Assembly (NCBI RefSeq): GCF_002078875.1
Contig: NC_034438.1
Span: 16,263,149-16,327,148 of the forward strand
Direction: 5' to 3'
Length of the DNA: 64,000 nucleotides
From: Numida meleagris
Taxonomy: Eukaryota; Chordata; Aves; Galliformes; Numididae
The notes under the pieces are model-generated. The model had not been told where the DNA came from. It saw only the letters and a program-made list of their open reading frames with translations, and did not search any database. How positions within the stretch are numbered: the stretch's first letter is position 1; the number at the start of each line of letters is the position of its first letter. Shown here piece by piece: positions 1 to 13,370 of the stretch. The position numbers and the translations under genes were made by a program.

Positions 1-78
1 AGGAAGGAAGGAAGGAAGGAAGGAAGGAAGGAAGGAAGGAAGGAAGGAAGGAAGGAAGGAAGGAAGGAAGGAAGGAAA
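1..78. repeat. (AAGG)n microsatellite, cut by the window edge
   Basis: Perfect tetranucleotide array from the first base to about position 78. It is all purine on the + strand. Its left end lies outside the window, so the true length is unknown. Confidence 0.97.
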
Positions 79-2363
79 CGTGCTGGAAGATCATAGTGAG
101 CCAGGCATTGCATAAAACAAAGCTGTATGGCATGACAACGAATCTGAAGGATCTACGCAGCCATAAAATATATTTTTTTAATTTCTTCATTCTAAAAATA
201 CCTATAAGCAGGACAGCCAAGCAAGCTCTTTGTTTAGCATTGACCCACTTACTTGTCCAAGCTGGAGCTCAACCCCTGATGAAGTCCAACCATGCTGCTT
301 GTAACGTGGTTTTACTTTAACTGATATTTCAGTGATTTGTTTTCTCCCTGCAATTCAGACAGTATTGTTTTTTTAGCCTTGACAGAATGGCTAGACTAGG
401 TAATCCATGCAAACAGCTGCCGCATGCAATGTGATCTTTTCCCCAAACCTTTTTAACAAAGACTTCAGAACTGTTCCTTAGTTTTGGATATGTTAGAAAT
501 AACCAGAAGCTAAAATCTCTCAATATGAATGTAACTGACATATCAACTCTCTGACTACACTGCTTTTAGCTTGAGAAGTGTCCCAAGAAGATTAACAAGA
601 GCTGCATGTTCACAAAACCACTCCCTAGTCAGAAAGTATTCATCAGGAAAATATCTCTGCTTCAAACCACTTTCACAGAGGATTTGCTTCCTGAACACCA
701 GTGTTCCTGTCTGTAGTAAGAAGAAAGATTTTACTGATTTTTTGTAGCGTAAATTTTCCAAATTTTCAAACTTAGAGATAACATTTTGATGAATTTTGTA
801 AATTGATATTGTTTTATTTTTTATCAGTCATTGGCATTTCTGTCTAGTCGAACCCTAATAGTAGCCCAAATAGTATTGAAGTAAGTGATGCAAATATTGA
901 AGAGATAAGATAGCATTAGTGAATCCAGGGAGATTTGAAAAATGAATGGGACAAAGGAAACAAAGAGCCAGTCTTTAAGGAGGCATATGAATATAAAGGA
1001 AGACACTTTCAGTGGAATGGAGGAGTTTGGAAAACAGTCGTTTTAGAGAAGTCAAGAGGTGAGAGTGGACAGAAAGCTAGACATGCACTGGTAATAGGAT
1101 ACAGCATCCAACTGGCTAATTCATCTGCAAATTATAAAGGAAAGGGTAGCTTCCTCAGTGGGTAGGATTGTAGAAGTCCTTTTCCAAACAGTGTGTGTAG
1201 CATGCCATCCAAAACACTCTACTACATTTTAGGAATATATTTTCTGAAATAAATGATGCACGGGAGAATACTGAGAAAGAAATAAAAAAAGAATAGAAGA
1301 GCAGAGAATTGATTTTAATGGTAAGATTAAATATCATTAAGTGTCCAATTTTGTTCAATGAAAAAATTAAGACCACATGGATAAATATTTAGGTGTCTCA
1401 TAGGAAAGGAATTATTTTAGGACAACCGAAGTACTAAGAAAAGGAAAGAAGGATGGACATGAGAATGAGGTGTATCAGACTGTGAAATGGTCTCCTGAGA
1501 GATGAGAGAAAAACCATTCTCCTAGTGAGAACAGCTTTAAATGAGATTGGATATTATCTTAGTGACCAAAAAAGCAGTTGGGAATATCAGCTATTTTTGA
1601 GATTTAGTAGGCTATCCAAATAAAATAATTTCATGAAGATCTTATTTGTTGCTGAGGCACACACCCTTTTTCAGTGAGATGCATCAGCTAGTGGAATCTC
1701 TTCCAGTGCTCTGCTGGTCACGCAGTGAGTTAAATAGGAAGTAGATCTATGGCTGAACACTTTTCCTCCTAAATCTGTGCCCATCCAGCATCCCTAAATA
1801 AATGTAATGAAGTCTGCTATTGCATGGCAATAGCATTACTTTCACTATGTATTTCCACATCTTGCTCTCTACCAAGCTGTCTGCCTGCTGCAAGCACAAC
1901 CCCCTAAGGAAACTGGAGAGTCAGAACCACCGAGGTAATGCCAGTAAACTAAACCTTTAGGCATTTCTTTGCTTTGATCCAGAGAAATGCATGTGCTGTG
2001 CTGTTTGTACCCTCAGAACAAATGGCAGTCTTGGGAACTAGCATGGCTATTTAGAACTGGTATTTAAATAACATTACTTGGGAAATTCCCACTGCTTAAG
2101 AAAAGACCAACTAAAACAGGAGTTTTCTTTCCCAGAAGGCTAAGACAGGTATAATGAGGATTAGCAGGCATAATTGATATCGTTTCTGTATCCTAGAGGA
2201 TTGTATGAGTCATCTTTCCAGTCACGTCCTCCCTGTTCTTAGGACTGATGAGAGTGAAAATACTGCTTTGAAGTGTAGAGGAAGAATATAAGCATACTGT
2301 GCAATACAAGCAACCGATTGCAATCAAATAACTTCATTAAGTCACATTCATAACAATTCCTCC
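79..2363. other. Gene-free AT-rich DNA
   Basis: Only short open frames of about 60-80 codons occur here, on both strands. None has a recognisable domain, codon bias or flanking splice structure. I see no repeat family in this stretch. Confidence 0.6.
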
Positions 2364-2495
2364 TTTTTATATGGCACTTTTCATCTCCAGATCTGAAAGT
2401 GTCATACAGATAGAAAAGCTCAGGAGGTAAAGCAACTTGTTTGAGGTCATTCAGGTAGACAATGGCAGTTCCAGGAATAAACCACACCACAGTGC
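2364..2495 (-). mobile_element. MIR-like CORE-SINE relic
   Basis: Read on the minus strand, this has the order of the 3' half of an ancient MIR SINE. The + strand shows the complement of the MIR tail (gcacttttcatctccagatc near 2374). It is followed by the complement of the usual MIR middle: aagcaacttgtttgaggtca near 2432, then a gcagttccaggaataaacca block near 2465. There are many mismatches to the remembered consensus, as expected for an insertion older than birds. Edges are approximate. Identity rests on pattern memory, not alignment. Confidence 0.55.
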
Positions 2496-4299
2496 CTTGC
2501 TCTGCATTATGAATGCCCCTCCTTTGCAGTCCTGGAAAGGATCATGGCAGTAAGCTTTTGGAGGGGGAGAGTGTGTAGCTGGAGCTGAAATCAGCCTGAA
2601 TCTGATCATAAGACCACTGTGAATTAGAAAGGCCAAATTCCACCCTAATGCGCAATCTCTCTTGAAATCAACTGAAACTTTATATTCAAGTATTTCCAAG
2701 GTTTTCCTTCACATAGTGCCTGAGTACCAGCAAAATTACATCACACCAAAACAATCTCTGTGGATGATTCCTTACTACTACTTCTTATTAGCCCCAAGAG
2801 CCACTATAGATTGTTTTCTTTTTATCTCTTTTTTTTTTCTTTAATTGCACATAAACACTGGGCCTAATTCACTAATCATGGTAGAAAATGGAGGAAAGGA
2901 ATATTTACTTCCTGAAACTACAGTAGTTCCCTGATGCCTCAGGTCTAGCAAGTACAAAAATCAGCAAGAAACAATTTTTTTCTTGACTATATATATAATA
3001 AAAAAGTGATGAAAAAAAATCTTCAGGCACCAGCGTCCCCAGTTCACAATAAAAGAAGATAGGCATAAAAACACAAATCAAAATGTGATTTAAAAATAAA
3101 GGGCAGAATATGAGAGGAATCAAAATACAATATATCATACATTTCAAAATTATATATCTTATGCTTGAAATTTGGAAGGTAGAATACAGCCTACAGATTC
3201 CTGGAAGAGAAAAAAAGGCACTGATCCTGAAGCCACTAGTCTGGTGTTCCTTGCTGGCTTGGCAGCCGGCTCTCTCTGTAATCTTGGGTTTATTGCTTTA
3301 CTTCTAGTTCCTCTCCCACACTGTAAGTGTGCCTACAACACAGTTAAAGTGGTATATTAAAGTTTGTCAGCCCAGCTGAACTAGCTTTAACCAGGTTAGC
3401 TTATAGACTGCTAGCAATGGAGCAGTATTTCGGAGTTGGTTGCATACTCCAGTCTTACTGGTGAATAGTGATATTTGTGAAAAATAGATCTGAACACTAT
3501 CAGAGGAATACCACTCAGCTAGATTTCACATTATTCTTTGTTTTCCGGGATAATACATTTATTAAAAAAAAAGAAGAAGAAGAAGAAGTAAAAAAGAACC
3601 ACACACATATTTTCTGATTAACAGTAGAAGCTGAGCCAGAAAAGAAAAGGAAAAAAAAATAGTTGAAGTTTTCAGAGACATTTAAGGGATTTAGCCACAT
3701 GCTTCACATTAATGTGAGAGCTCTGCTCCGGGATCCAGATCTTAAGAATGGGGGTATTGTAACTAGTGTATGAAATGAGATGAGTTAGTCTTCCACAGGG
3801 GTAAGACCAGCTGAGAAAAAGTGTGTTTAAAAACTGTGAAGACATTTTGAAGGAAAGTTACTTATTGCTATGTCAAAGTCTAGCAGATGGTAAACATAAT
3901 TGTATTAGGCTGTAATTATATATATATTAGGAAAACACTCATATATTCTGTGGAGAAAAAAAAAAAAAAAACAACTACTTTTTTCATGGAAGCGCAGCAA
4001 AAATTTAACTCACCGGTCTTCATTAGTGTCAAAAGCAATAACACTGTCTTCTGTGGCCCTTCCCCCCAACTCATCTAAATTGCTCTTATGTACTCTTAAA
4101 AAAAGCATGATAGTTAAAATACAAATAATGGATATTAGATGGAAATGATAGTTGCAAAGTACAAACACATGTCAGAGAGCTGCTTTAGAAAGTGTGGTGG
4201 GAGACAGGGTAAGAGGAAAAACTTTATTAATGTCAGAAAGATACAGTGAACTATTTAGTGAACACATGTTTGGGATAAGAGTCAGGATGGGAAGCCAGA
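2496..4299. other. Gene-free AT-rich DNA
   Basis: Unique-looking sequence with short A-runs and a small (AAG)n stretch at about 3571-3588. No coding exon is recognisable. Confidence 0.55.
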
Positions 4300-4376
4300 T
4301 GCTCAGCTGGTGAATGTTGATACAGCTCTGTTTAAATCAGTGGGACTATGCTGATTTACATTGTCTATTTTGCAGC
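4300..4376. repeat. Possible ancient palindromic amniote repeat
   Basis: Contains an imperfect hairpin in which aaatcag (about 4334-4340) pairs with ctgattt (4351-4357) across a 10-base loop, beside a ctcagctggtgaatg block. The 'aaatcagtgggactatgctgattt' type of motif recurs in reptile and bird genomes as an old dispersed palindromic repeat. That link is from memory and is weak. Confidence 0.28.
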
Positions 4377-6035
4377 TGGCTTTGATACACATACAAACAT
4401 TGAAACTTACCCGAAAGTTACCTGCCCTCTACTCTCTGAGAACAAGGCTGGAAGTCTGGTGGGATCAGGATTCTCAAGGGGATTTCTTGTGTTTCTGTGG
4501 GCTAGTAACATGGTGAAGACAAGTATTATTGTGGCTAGGACAGTATTTCTACATTTTCCTAGCCCTGCGGGAAATCAAAATGCATACTAAAAGCGATTAA
4601 TTAACCTAACAATGTAATCCTTCAAGAAGTATTCGTTCTTGTATGATTCAAGCTGTATTTTATATGAATCAGTGTTCCCCTCCCTACTTAAATGTAGACA
4701 CATTATTTCTGTGGTCTGGAAGCTGAGATCGGGTTTCACCCATAATGATTTTAGCTGCCACACAGTTCATCAAAACTGTAATTATAAATACCAGTGTTTT
4801 TCTTTTTCTGGAATGTAGACTGCATCAGACCAGATTCTGCCAAAAGATGCAAAATTAGCACTACAATGAATATATTTGTGCAACCTCCAGGGAAAGAAAA
4901 TTAGGGAATGAGGAATAAGAGGAAAGAGGGAGTCCTCGCTGCCCAAATGACCAGAAGACTAACTCATCTTTATATCCATCTCCCTCATTGAGAGCTTTTG
5001 ATTCTGCAAAGCCTTTGCACAGAGAAACCATGTGTCAGCCTCGCAAGAAGTGATGCTGCCTTGCACGTAGCAAGTTTTGAGGTTGATTAACAACTGCCCA
5101 GTAATGTTCATTCATGTTGCGAGCACAAAGGAAAATAAAACATGAGATTTCTCTTTTGCTTTCTTCCTTAAGCAGCATGTTGATGGTGTGTTCCTACGGC
5201 TTAGGCTGGGGTTAGGACAGCTTTCCAATTCACCTGAAGTCTGTCTGTCACCAAGAGGCAGTATTAATGTTTCTCTCCTGTTTACGTTCTACCTGTGTCG
5301 GCTTGAATTAGAATTAAATCTCTATTGAATCAATGACAGGTGTAGCAAACACACTGTAAATAATACCAGACTTCTTAGCACTCTCACTACAGATGGAGGA
5401 GAGATAGGGGAAGCAGGAGCTGATCAGACAGACATACCTGGAAGTGCAGTGCTATCGATCCTGCCTCCAGCTTAGGGCTGGCCCATGGATGGCTAGGTTC
5501 CTCATTCCAATCCCTGTGGAAATTGAATATACATTTCCCATCTGCTTTTTTTGAAGCAGTAGCTTTACTTTGACAGTGCTTTGAACTGTTTCCCAATCTG
5601 CATGAAAAATTCCGTGGTGTGTTCCGTTTAATCATGCTCAGAGATTAGTTCCAATATTATTAGGAATGGTAGGGCTATGCTTTTACATGTAGGATATATA
5701 ACGTTTCCAGATGCATAGACTTTTACAAAATGACCAACTAAAATATTAATAGGGAAGGCAAAAGAACAGAGAAGAATGTTTATGAAGATTTTAACCTCTA
5801 CAAAAATAAAGATGTCTGTGAGCTGCTCAGTGTTCAGCACAGATGGGAGACAGACTTAGAGGACATGGTTCCGGAAAGTTTTAGCACTAGCTGAAAGTCT
5901 CTGAGGACTCTGACTTACTCACACTGTAGACAATGGAAATTAGAGGTATGGGAAACAGAGTTGGTTGCATTTTACGAAGAACAAGCCTGAACTACAGTTT
6001 GTATGAAGACATCGTATTCTCCCTGAGACTACATG
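4377..6035. other. Gene-free DNA
   Basis: No exon, RNA gene or named repeat is recognised. Short open frames on the minus strand at 5387-5840 lack any family resemblance. Confidence 0.5.
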
Positions 6036-7303
6036 GGCTACTCCAAAACTAACGTCTCCTGAAGTAATGCCTTTCATTATTTTGACCGTCAAGGCAGATG
6101 GTGGTGGTATGGCAGTAGGGGCTGAACCTTCCAACCAATATTCTGTTACATTTTATTGCCGTGTGACAGATGGCAGCAGAGGGACAGTCTGACTTGGAAG
6201 CGCATATGTAGCAAAGGTGTGTCATTTAATTCCACCATGCAGAAAAAATGGCACCTGCTGACATTCACTGACACTTGCTGAATGCTCATTCAATACCAAA
6301 CAGTGGATGTGAGCGCAGTGAGGTGGTAGGTAGTGCGTTTCAGCAGTGCTAACAGCAACATGAAAGAGAAGCCACGTTCTCCACAGCCATCCACAGCTGT
6401 CAAAACAAAAAATGAAGAGCATCTTTATCAGCTCATCTGTGTGAATCAGCAGATTATGACCAGGGAACTGAGTACGGAGCTGAATATCAGCCTCAGTATG
6501 TTGGAAACAATGGTCTTAACACTGGAATACTGCAGTGTTTGTGCCAAGTGGGTCCCATGAATGCTTATACAGGAATAGAAAGTATACCATATGCAAGATT
6601 GTCAGGAGCTATTGAATCAATGCTCAAAGGTGGCAGTTTAATTACTGGTGTCAAGACGTGGTGTCACCACTGCAGACTGAAGTCAAAACAGCAGTCCATG
6701 GAGAGGCAACATGAGAATTCCTCACTGAAGAAAAAGTTCAAGATGCAGCACTTAACAGGTAAAGTGGTGTCCACTGGCTTTTGGGATAGGAAAGGGATGA
6801 TCCTTTTTGATTTCCTGGAAGCTGGACAAATTACCAACTTTGACAGCTACACTGTGATGCTGACTAAGCTGAAGTCTCAAGGCCGGAGAAGAAAACCTTT
6901 CTTTTGCAACACAATAACACCAAGCCCCACAACATTTTGAAGACCATGGAGCTCGCTGTCAATCTTGGCTGGACTGTCCTACCACACCCACCATATAGTC
7001 TGGATTTGGAACCATCTGACTTCCATCTTTTCAGGTCAACGACGGATGGACTGCATGGGCAACATTCTCCTACCAATGACACTGTCACAGCAGCTCTGGA
7101 AGAATGGGTCACCTCCTCTGGTGCAAATCTTTGTGAGTGCAGCATGCAGGCTCTTGTTCATTGCTGGCAAAAATGCATAGCTAATGGTGCTGACTGTGTT
7201 GAAAAGTAGCATTTTGTAGTTGAGAATTTGCTCTGTCAAACACTGTTATTATCTGTTGTAGTTTCCATAGAAATAAATAGGAGGCATTACGGTAGGAGTA
7301 GCC
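6036..7303 (+). mobile_element. Decayed mariner (Galluhop type) DNA transposon
   Basis: Both ends carry diverged terminal inverted repeats. The left end reads ggctactccaaaactaacgt from 6036. The right end, complemented, reads ggctactcctaccgtaatgc inward from 7303. Both continue with a cctcc-like block, giving about 24 bp per end. The length of about 1.27 kb is right for a full mariner. Between the ends lies a broken transposase on the + strand (separate entry). The sequence just inside the right end (tagtttccatagaaataaat, 7260-7279) matches the chicken mariner 3' region as I remember it. Target-site TA duplications are not clear because both flanks have drifted. Confidence 0.85.
6300..7209 (+). 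pseudogene. Mariner transposase pseudogene
   Basis: Mariner transposase is a DD34D cut-and-paste enzyme that works on its own inverted repeats. Here the reading frame is spread over three frames. The first block (from about 6300 to 6556) has the helix-turn-helix region with NEEHLYQLICVNQQIMTREL and an internal stop at 6327-6329. The second (about 6600-6905) has ITGVKTWC, then GKVVSTGFWDRKGMILFDFL. The third (6904-7209) has QHNNTKPHN, LPHPPYSLDLEPSDFHLF and the C-terminal WQKCIANGADCVEK. The first catalytic Asp (usual TGDETW) is Val and the second (usual HDNA) is Asn, while the third (PSD) remains. Part of the linker between blocks one and two is missing. The gene is dead by frameshift, nonsense and active-site loss. 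Confidence 0.88.
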
Positions 7304-9149
7304 TTATAGTTTATATAAATAAATTCTACATTATTCAATCTTGACTGGGCTAGCAAACTGCGTGTATGCAGCCAAATAGAAAATCATAAATAGAGAACAT
7401 AATCCATATTTAAAGAGATGGAGACTCCAGTTTGGTAAGGAATTATTTTAAAAAAGATACTGCATGATCATGGAAGAAAATCACTTGTTAGGATAGACAG
7501 CAGCTTCCAAGTTATCTGCCTGGGCAGGCTGCGTACATTCTGTGAATGACAGAAAACAAATGCTGCAACAGCAGACTTACCTGCCAAATGTGACTGCACA
7601 TGTGTGCAACAAGTAGGCTGGGACAAGCAGACAGGGCCTTTGCCGACTCAGGGCATGCTGGACAGACAGCTGAGCTCACAGCAGAGCTTGAGGCACTCAC
7701 GCCAAACAGCATTAAGCTCATGTTCCACATGCACCTCCCTTGCATTTAATGATTGTATGGCTTCAGGCTCACCATGAGAGGTGGCGCTGGGGATCACTCT
7801 GCCATCCTGCCAATGCAACCTGCCCAGCCTGCAATTACAAGTGACATCTGGAGAGAAGTGTTTCCTGTGGAAGGGCCACAAATTGACATTATCCCAGAAG
7901 GCAACAAAGACCCCACAAACTGTAGGTTGATGTATTGGAACTGCTAAGTCATGGCCTGAATCAATGATTTAATACCTGGTGAAGGGACACAGCCAGCTGT
8001 GGGAGCACAGGTGGAAGCAATTCACCTGTGTGATCGGAAGGGGTAGAACCTGGTTCAGCCACTCCCTAAGCTTCATTTTAAAGGCTGGCTGCCCTAAGGG
8101 AAGGATCTTTACTTGGAGGTTCCTCCTTTTGGAGTATTTGGAAACTCCTCATCCTCGGGATTGGTAAGCAAGCCTTTCTTTCTTTAACTGAATTGTGATC
8201 ATTACTCTTTTTTGAGTAATTTAGATGTGATTAGCTGCCTCACCTTTCCCTACAGTTGACATCTGCAAAACACAAAGCAATCTCTAATACTCATGTAGAA
8301 CTAAGGGAATCTCCTGAAAGAGAAAAGTAGTCACATTATTTCTTCTGAAATGTCTGTGCCTTTTTGTCTCTGTTTTTTAGAATATTGAGTAGGACTCATC
8401 ACCTATATGAAGTCATCCATACAGAGTTATTCACCTTGGGTTTCCTTGTAGTAATGAGTGAGAAATCACACATTTATGATGTGATTCATTTAAGGAAGAC
8501 TTCTGAAATCTAAAAGCTAAAAATAACTCTTTCTTTTCAAGGATGTATAGGTACCTTTGAGTGAGTAGTCCATTTGGTCAGTTTGCTCACATGCACTGTG
8601 TGTTTTCTGATTCTGAAAAAAAAAAAATGGATATTTCACAGAAGAATCCAAGAAGAAATGTGAGAATGAATACATAATTGGGAAATCTGTCCTACACTGA
8701 GTAAGTGTAGGAGTCAATGCTATTCTGCTTTACCAAGAAAAAATTAAGTCAATCTGGTCATAATCTGTAATCTATAACATAATATCAATCACTTACTCTT
8801 CGGTTAAACAGACACCAGTGAAGAGGTTGTATTAGAAGATAAATTCAGAGAAGGAATAAGGAACATGTTTTCAGTAGTAATGTTAATTAAAATTACAACA
8901 GTTTAGCAAAATGAATCAAATATTGTCTTCCTGTATCACATAAAACCAGGAAGATCCCAGGAAAAGGTACAAATTAAATAAGACCTAAGTGCTGGACAGG
9001 GAAAAATGATATTATATATCACCACCTGGGAAAATTTAAGTTAAATCCCAGTGAACTCAGCTCACAATTTTTGGAAGCTCTGGACTTCTTTTCTAATGCC
9101 AAAAGAACAATTTTACTGTTCTAGAAAGATAAGCCTTGTCCAGAGGTAT
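7304..9149. other. Gene-free DNA with a moderately GC-richer patch
   Basis: About 7500-8165 is more GC-rich than its surroundings and holds short open frames on both strands, with no recognisable protein. It could be an unrecognised old repeat or LTR remnant. I cannot support either. Confidence 0.4.
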
Positions 9150-9255
9150 GAGCCCAAGTCAGTGAGCCAGAAACGCTATGTGTCAAATCTAGTTTTGTCT
9201 CTAGCTCCTTCTATTGCCTTGGGCAAGTCACTTAAACCCTAAGCTAAGAACATTA
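9150..9255 (+). mobile_element. MIR-like CORE-SINE relic
   Basis: The run cttgggcaagtcacttaaac (about 9218-9237), preceded by a ctagttttgtctctagctcc block and an upstream agcccaagtcagtgagc block, follows the order of the MIR consensus on the + strand. The most conserved MIR core (ttgggcaagtcacttaa) is intact. MIRs are few and strongly diverged in birds. Confidence 0.65.
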
Positions 9256-12200
9256 GTTGTTTAAGAGCTATATGCATGTGAAGTATATTCATTTTCAAAA
9301 ATCTAATCTGTCAAAATCCATCAGTACAAGCAGGAAAGTGAAGAAGTCCAGCCTTGCGAGGCTGATAAGGAATTTTGGGAAGTCACGAGCAATGGCAGTG
9401 CCAGAGTACATGAATTCCAGAACAGAATGGGGAAAAAGGGGATTTGAATCAATCTAAACATGTTGGGACTTATACTTTAAGTCATAAAGTTTTACTCACC
9501 TGATATCAGATATTTCTCTGCAGAGTACATAGTGAAGGCATGTGTAATAAGGGGAGAAATCCTACACTGTGACTCTCATTCCAATTGGATGAAACATAAA
9601 AAATTATAAACCTGCCATGGGTACACCAAAAAAACTGGAACAAAGAATGACTCTTGAAAGCTTTAATATACTCCCACTAGGAAAGAATGAGAAAGAATTG
9701 AGATAAACAATAATCTAAATTCTGCTCCTGATAGCATGCATGTAAAAACATAACTTGAAGACTTATTTGGGACAGAAATTGATGTCTCTGTGAGCCTGAA
9801 TTCTGGCCAGCTTTTATTTCAGCTGGGAAGAAGAAAACGTTTATAAATTCTGAGCAGCCTACTGTTTATCTGCCTTCAAAAAGACACAAACTATGTGCAA
9901 GCCAGTAACAGGCTTCCAGTCATACTGAGGTGCTGAATTGTACCGAATAACATACACTGACAACAGCATATATTCTGGTAGCTGGAGCATGGTTTGTTAC
10001 ATTCTCTTGTCTCTGTGTCAGTGCCAGTTCAAAGGCGTCAGGGCAAGCTGATAATACATACAGATTGCACTGAGCTTTATGAAAGGACATATTTCTCTCA
10101 GAAAACAGACAGCAGAGGCAGCAAGCAAGGCTAACAGCATGGGGCTTAGAGTATGCTATTTTCATGACCTTGTGCCTATCATGGACACATCTTTGTGGTT
10201 CCATTTATCTTCTCCAACTCATGGCACTTCAGACTCCCTAGAGCCCAATTGCCCTGAGTTCCTCAGAGGGAGATATGGAGAGATGGGCTGCACTGATTGG
10301 TGAGAGAGCCCAAGAATCTCATGCACCTTCTGAGAATGCCTGACTTCCTTATTGAGTACACGGCATCCTCATAAGGCCTGAGTTTCTGACTTAGGTGCTA
10401 TAAATGGCATGAAAGCAGGATAAATCCTCACTGCATTGCTGGCTGATTTGATTGCTCAGCTGTGTGATGGAAATAATCAGATCTGACAAGGGAGATGTGA
10501 AGATACAACAGAGACTATGAGGAGCTCAAATGTTATGATAATAGACATTGTACATGACCTTAAAGTAGATAAATATGAAACAAATTATTCACATATCTTT
10601 CATTAGTTCATCACAGAACCATTCTGATTCCAACACAGCTGCAGTGACCTACAGTTTTTTCACATGTTCCTCTCCTTTTTTTTTTTCCTTTTATCTTTTG
10701 TTTGTATTTAATGTGCTTCCAGGGATAAATTTTAGCTAAAGCTGCATTATTCAAGAGTAATAAATAAAAATGCTAATAACATTTTTTTCTACTGAACCTC
10801 ATGAACATTCAGGCTTCCCCATCCCATTTTAAAACCTCCACCCTAGGAGTACATGCAGCACTTGTGAAGAACGTCTGGATAATGAGTAATTCTGAGTCAC
10901 AAATAATGCTTCCAGATTCTCAGATTTGGCAACTGAGATAGGATTCCCTATGTCTACTGTATCCAATCCTTTCCTTCAGCTCTTCCCCCTCAGGGGCCCT
11001 GATTCTGTAGGCACATCTAGCAAGCTGGTCCTTCCATCTACATGAAGCTTTACTGATTTCAGAGCATCCTGTCCAGGAAGACAAGCAACCTGCTTGTCAT
11101 AGCAGGATTTTTCCCATCTCCTTCAATATATCAGCTGCTAAAACACAAATAGATGCCTAAGTTCCTATGAAAGCAACAAGACAGAGGTGCTTATGCAAGT
11201 AGCCAAGTATCCAAATCATGATTAAAACAACTCTTTCATCTGCTGAGATGTTCCCCACTGTATCTTTCTGTGCTCCACGAGAGCCGACTCAGTGACATGG
11301 GGTGCCAGTTGCTATCAAGTGCTTCATGCTGTAAATCAAGGATCACAAATCATGGTACAGAAATATCTGTAGTGGTGCAGCTTGTAAGTGTGTGAATGCA
11401 CAGAAAATGTATTTTACGTAAAGCGTCTGGAGCTGCAGCTATAAACATCTCCTTTTGGAAAGGAAATCTTAATCTAGGGGAGAAGAAGTTCCACTGCCTT
11501 TAAGGATCACTGTTTATTTGATCTTTGTCAAAGCAAATTCTGTAATCTTAGAAGTGGAGGCAGTTCTTGTTGCAGGAGAAAAATTACATGCCATGCATTG
11601 ATTCTAAGCTTATGATTTTCTTTACACAATAACTACCCTCCCATCTAGTTGTCTGGTAACACCATCTGTCTCATTGCCATCCATGTGCTGCCTGCCTGGC
11701 AGTGCAAGATGTTCATGTTTGCTGCCACAGCTCCCATGCCTGAAATGTAATGTGTGCACCACTCAATGGTATGAATGTGGACCTGAAGCCCTTGATTTCT
11801 CCACATAAAGTGCCTGAAAGAGACTAAAAAATCTGCATAACAAACCTAAGGATAATTGCAGTAAAGCACTAGTGGTACTGTGTAGTGTGTTTCAGTCAAT
11901 GCTGTTGAAAAAGCATGTTCGAATTGTGAGAGGATCGCTTGCTACTGATTTTAATACCGTAACTGTATTCCACTGTTGAAGTAAAATATTTGACTGCTTT
12001 TAAGTACTGTAAATCTGGGCAAAATAACACAGTAAGCAGATACACTTGTTTGTGTTTTAGTCGTTACTTTACTATTTCCTCCTGACTGAGAGCCATAGGG
12101 TCACAGTGAGTTCAAGGTATAGCTGAGTCAGTCCATTCATCTGACACAGCAGTCCATGGATCTGCTAAAGGGGCTGGGCTTTCAGTCCTTACTCACCAGC

Positions 12201-13370
12201 TACAGGAATGTAGTACAGGAGATACCTACCTGCGTCAGTGGGAGCTGCATCATTCAGGGTGGACACACAGGGATATTTTGCCCTAATTAAGAATTTTTCA
12301 AATCCACATCCTGAGGTTGGGTGAGCAGATCTGGGTGTTCTCCATAAGGGAGTCAGTGTTCCAGGGCAGATCAAAGCCAGGTGATACTATGACAACATGT
12401 CACATTGTATGCAGCACAGCATAAGGAAGGGTTCTTAACATCAGACAAATGATGATCCAAAAGCATTCATTGCTCAGTCACCATCCTCACCTTCAAGAGA
12501 GAGATTGGAAAACCTATGTCATTGGAAGCATGTACACTGTGGCTTCTTGGCTTCTCAGCTGATAAAATGGCAGTACTGAACCCTGCTGAGGATTTTCCAT
12601 TTCTATTTTCTTCATTGAGAAAATTAAGAAATTAATAATTAAAAAATAATTAATGAAAAACTAATAGTAATTAAATAATTATTAAAAATTATACTAACAC
12701 TAAGCTGAAAGGCAGATTTTTGTAAGGTTCCATCAATAGTTTGTCATTTGTGACTCAGTGATAACGACTCAGTGTGTCACACTCAAAAAGCAGTGTTTGC
12801 TCCCAGATCTATTAACGCTGTTATCACTGGATGGGATTCAGCAATAAGTGCCTGGCTGAAGAATTGAATGCAGCTTAGTCATTCAGTTCCAGAAAAGGTG
12901 ACCCTGTCCTAAAAACATTGCCTCCAATTACTATAAAATTAATGGAGAAAAGATGGGGTCTTCAAGACATCTTGTAAGAGATTCAGTCCAACTACATTAG
13001 ATACCTCTGCCTCCACAGATTCTGTAGAAACTGTAAGTGCGTGATCTAAGAGAGCCTTCTGCAGCCAAGTGAGGGCCTATCAGGAAGGTCTAATGTTCCA
13101 GTGAGTCTGAGAGTTTTGAGTCAGAGCTCTCATTGCTCAGAAAAGTCACGTACCTAGTGAGTTCAAGTATACTTTCTTCACCTTTTAAAAAATGCAAAAA
13201 TAAGGGGACAGAATGAGAGACTGTGTCTCTCCCCCCAGAGACAAGACATACATATTCAAAGATAAAACACAAGTATCCAGCTAGAACTGAATATTAAAAG
13301 CCTCAGTCTCTTCTTAAGTTTGAATCAATTTAGTACCCTGTTTTTCTTCCCATCTTGTATCTTTTCATTT
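9256..13370. other. Gene-free AT-rich DNA
   Basis: No gene is recognised. About 12620-12700 is a low-complexity stretch of A and T (aattaataattaaaaaataa type). Short open frames at 9920-10303 and 12189-12374 show no family resemblance. Confidence 0.5.

Noticed and set aside
7500..8165. Possible solo LTR or old repeat in a GC-richer patch
   Set aside because: No clear TG...CA ends, no target duplication and no polyadenylation layout. The resemblance was too vague to call.
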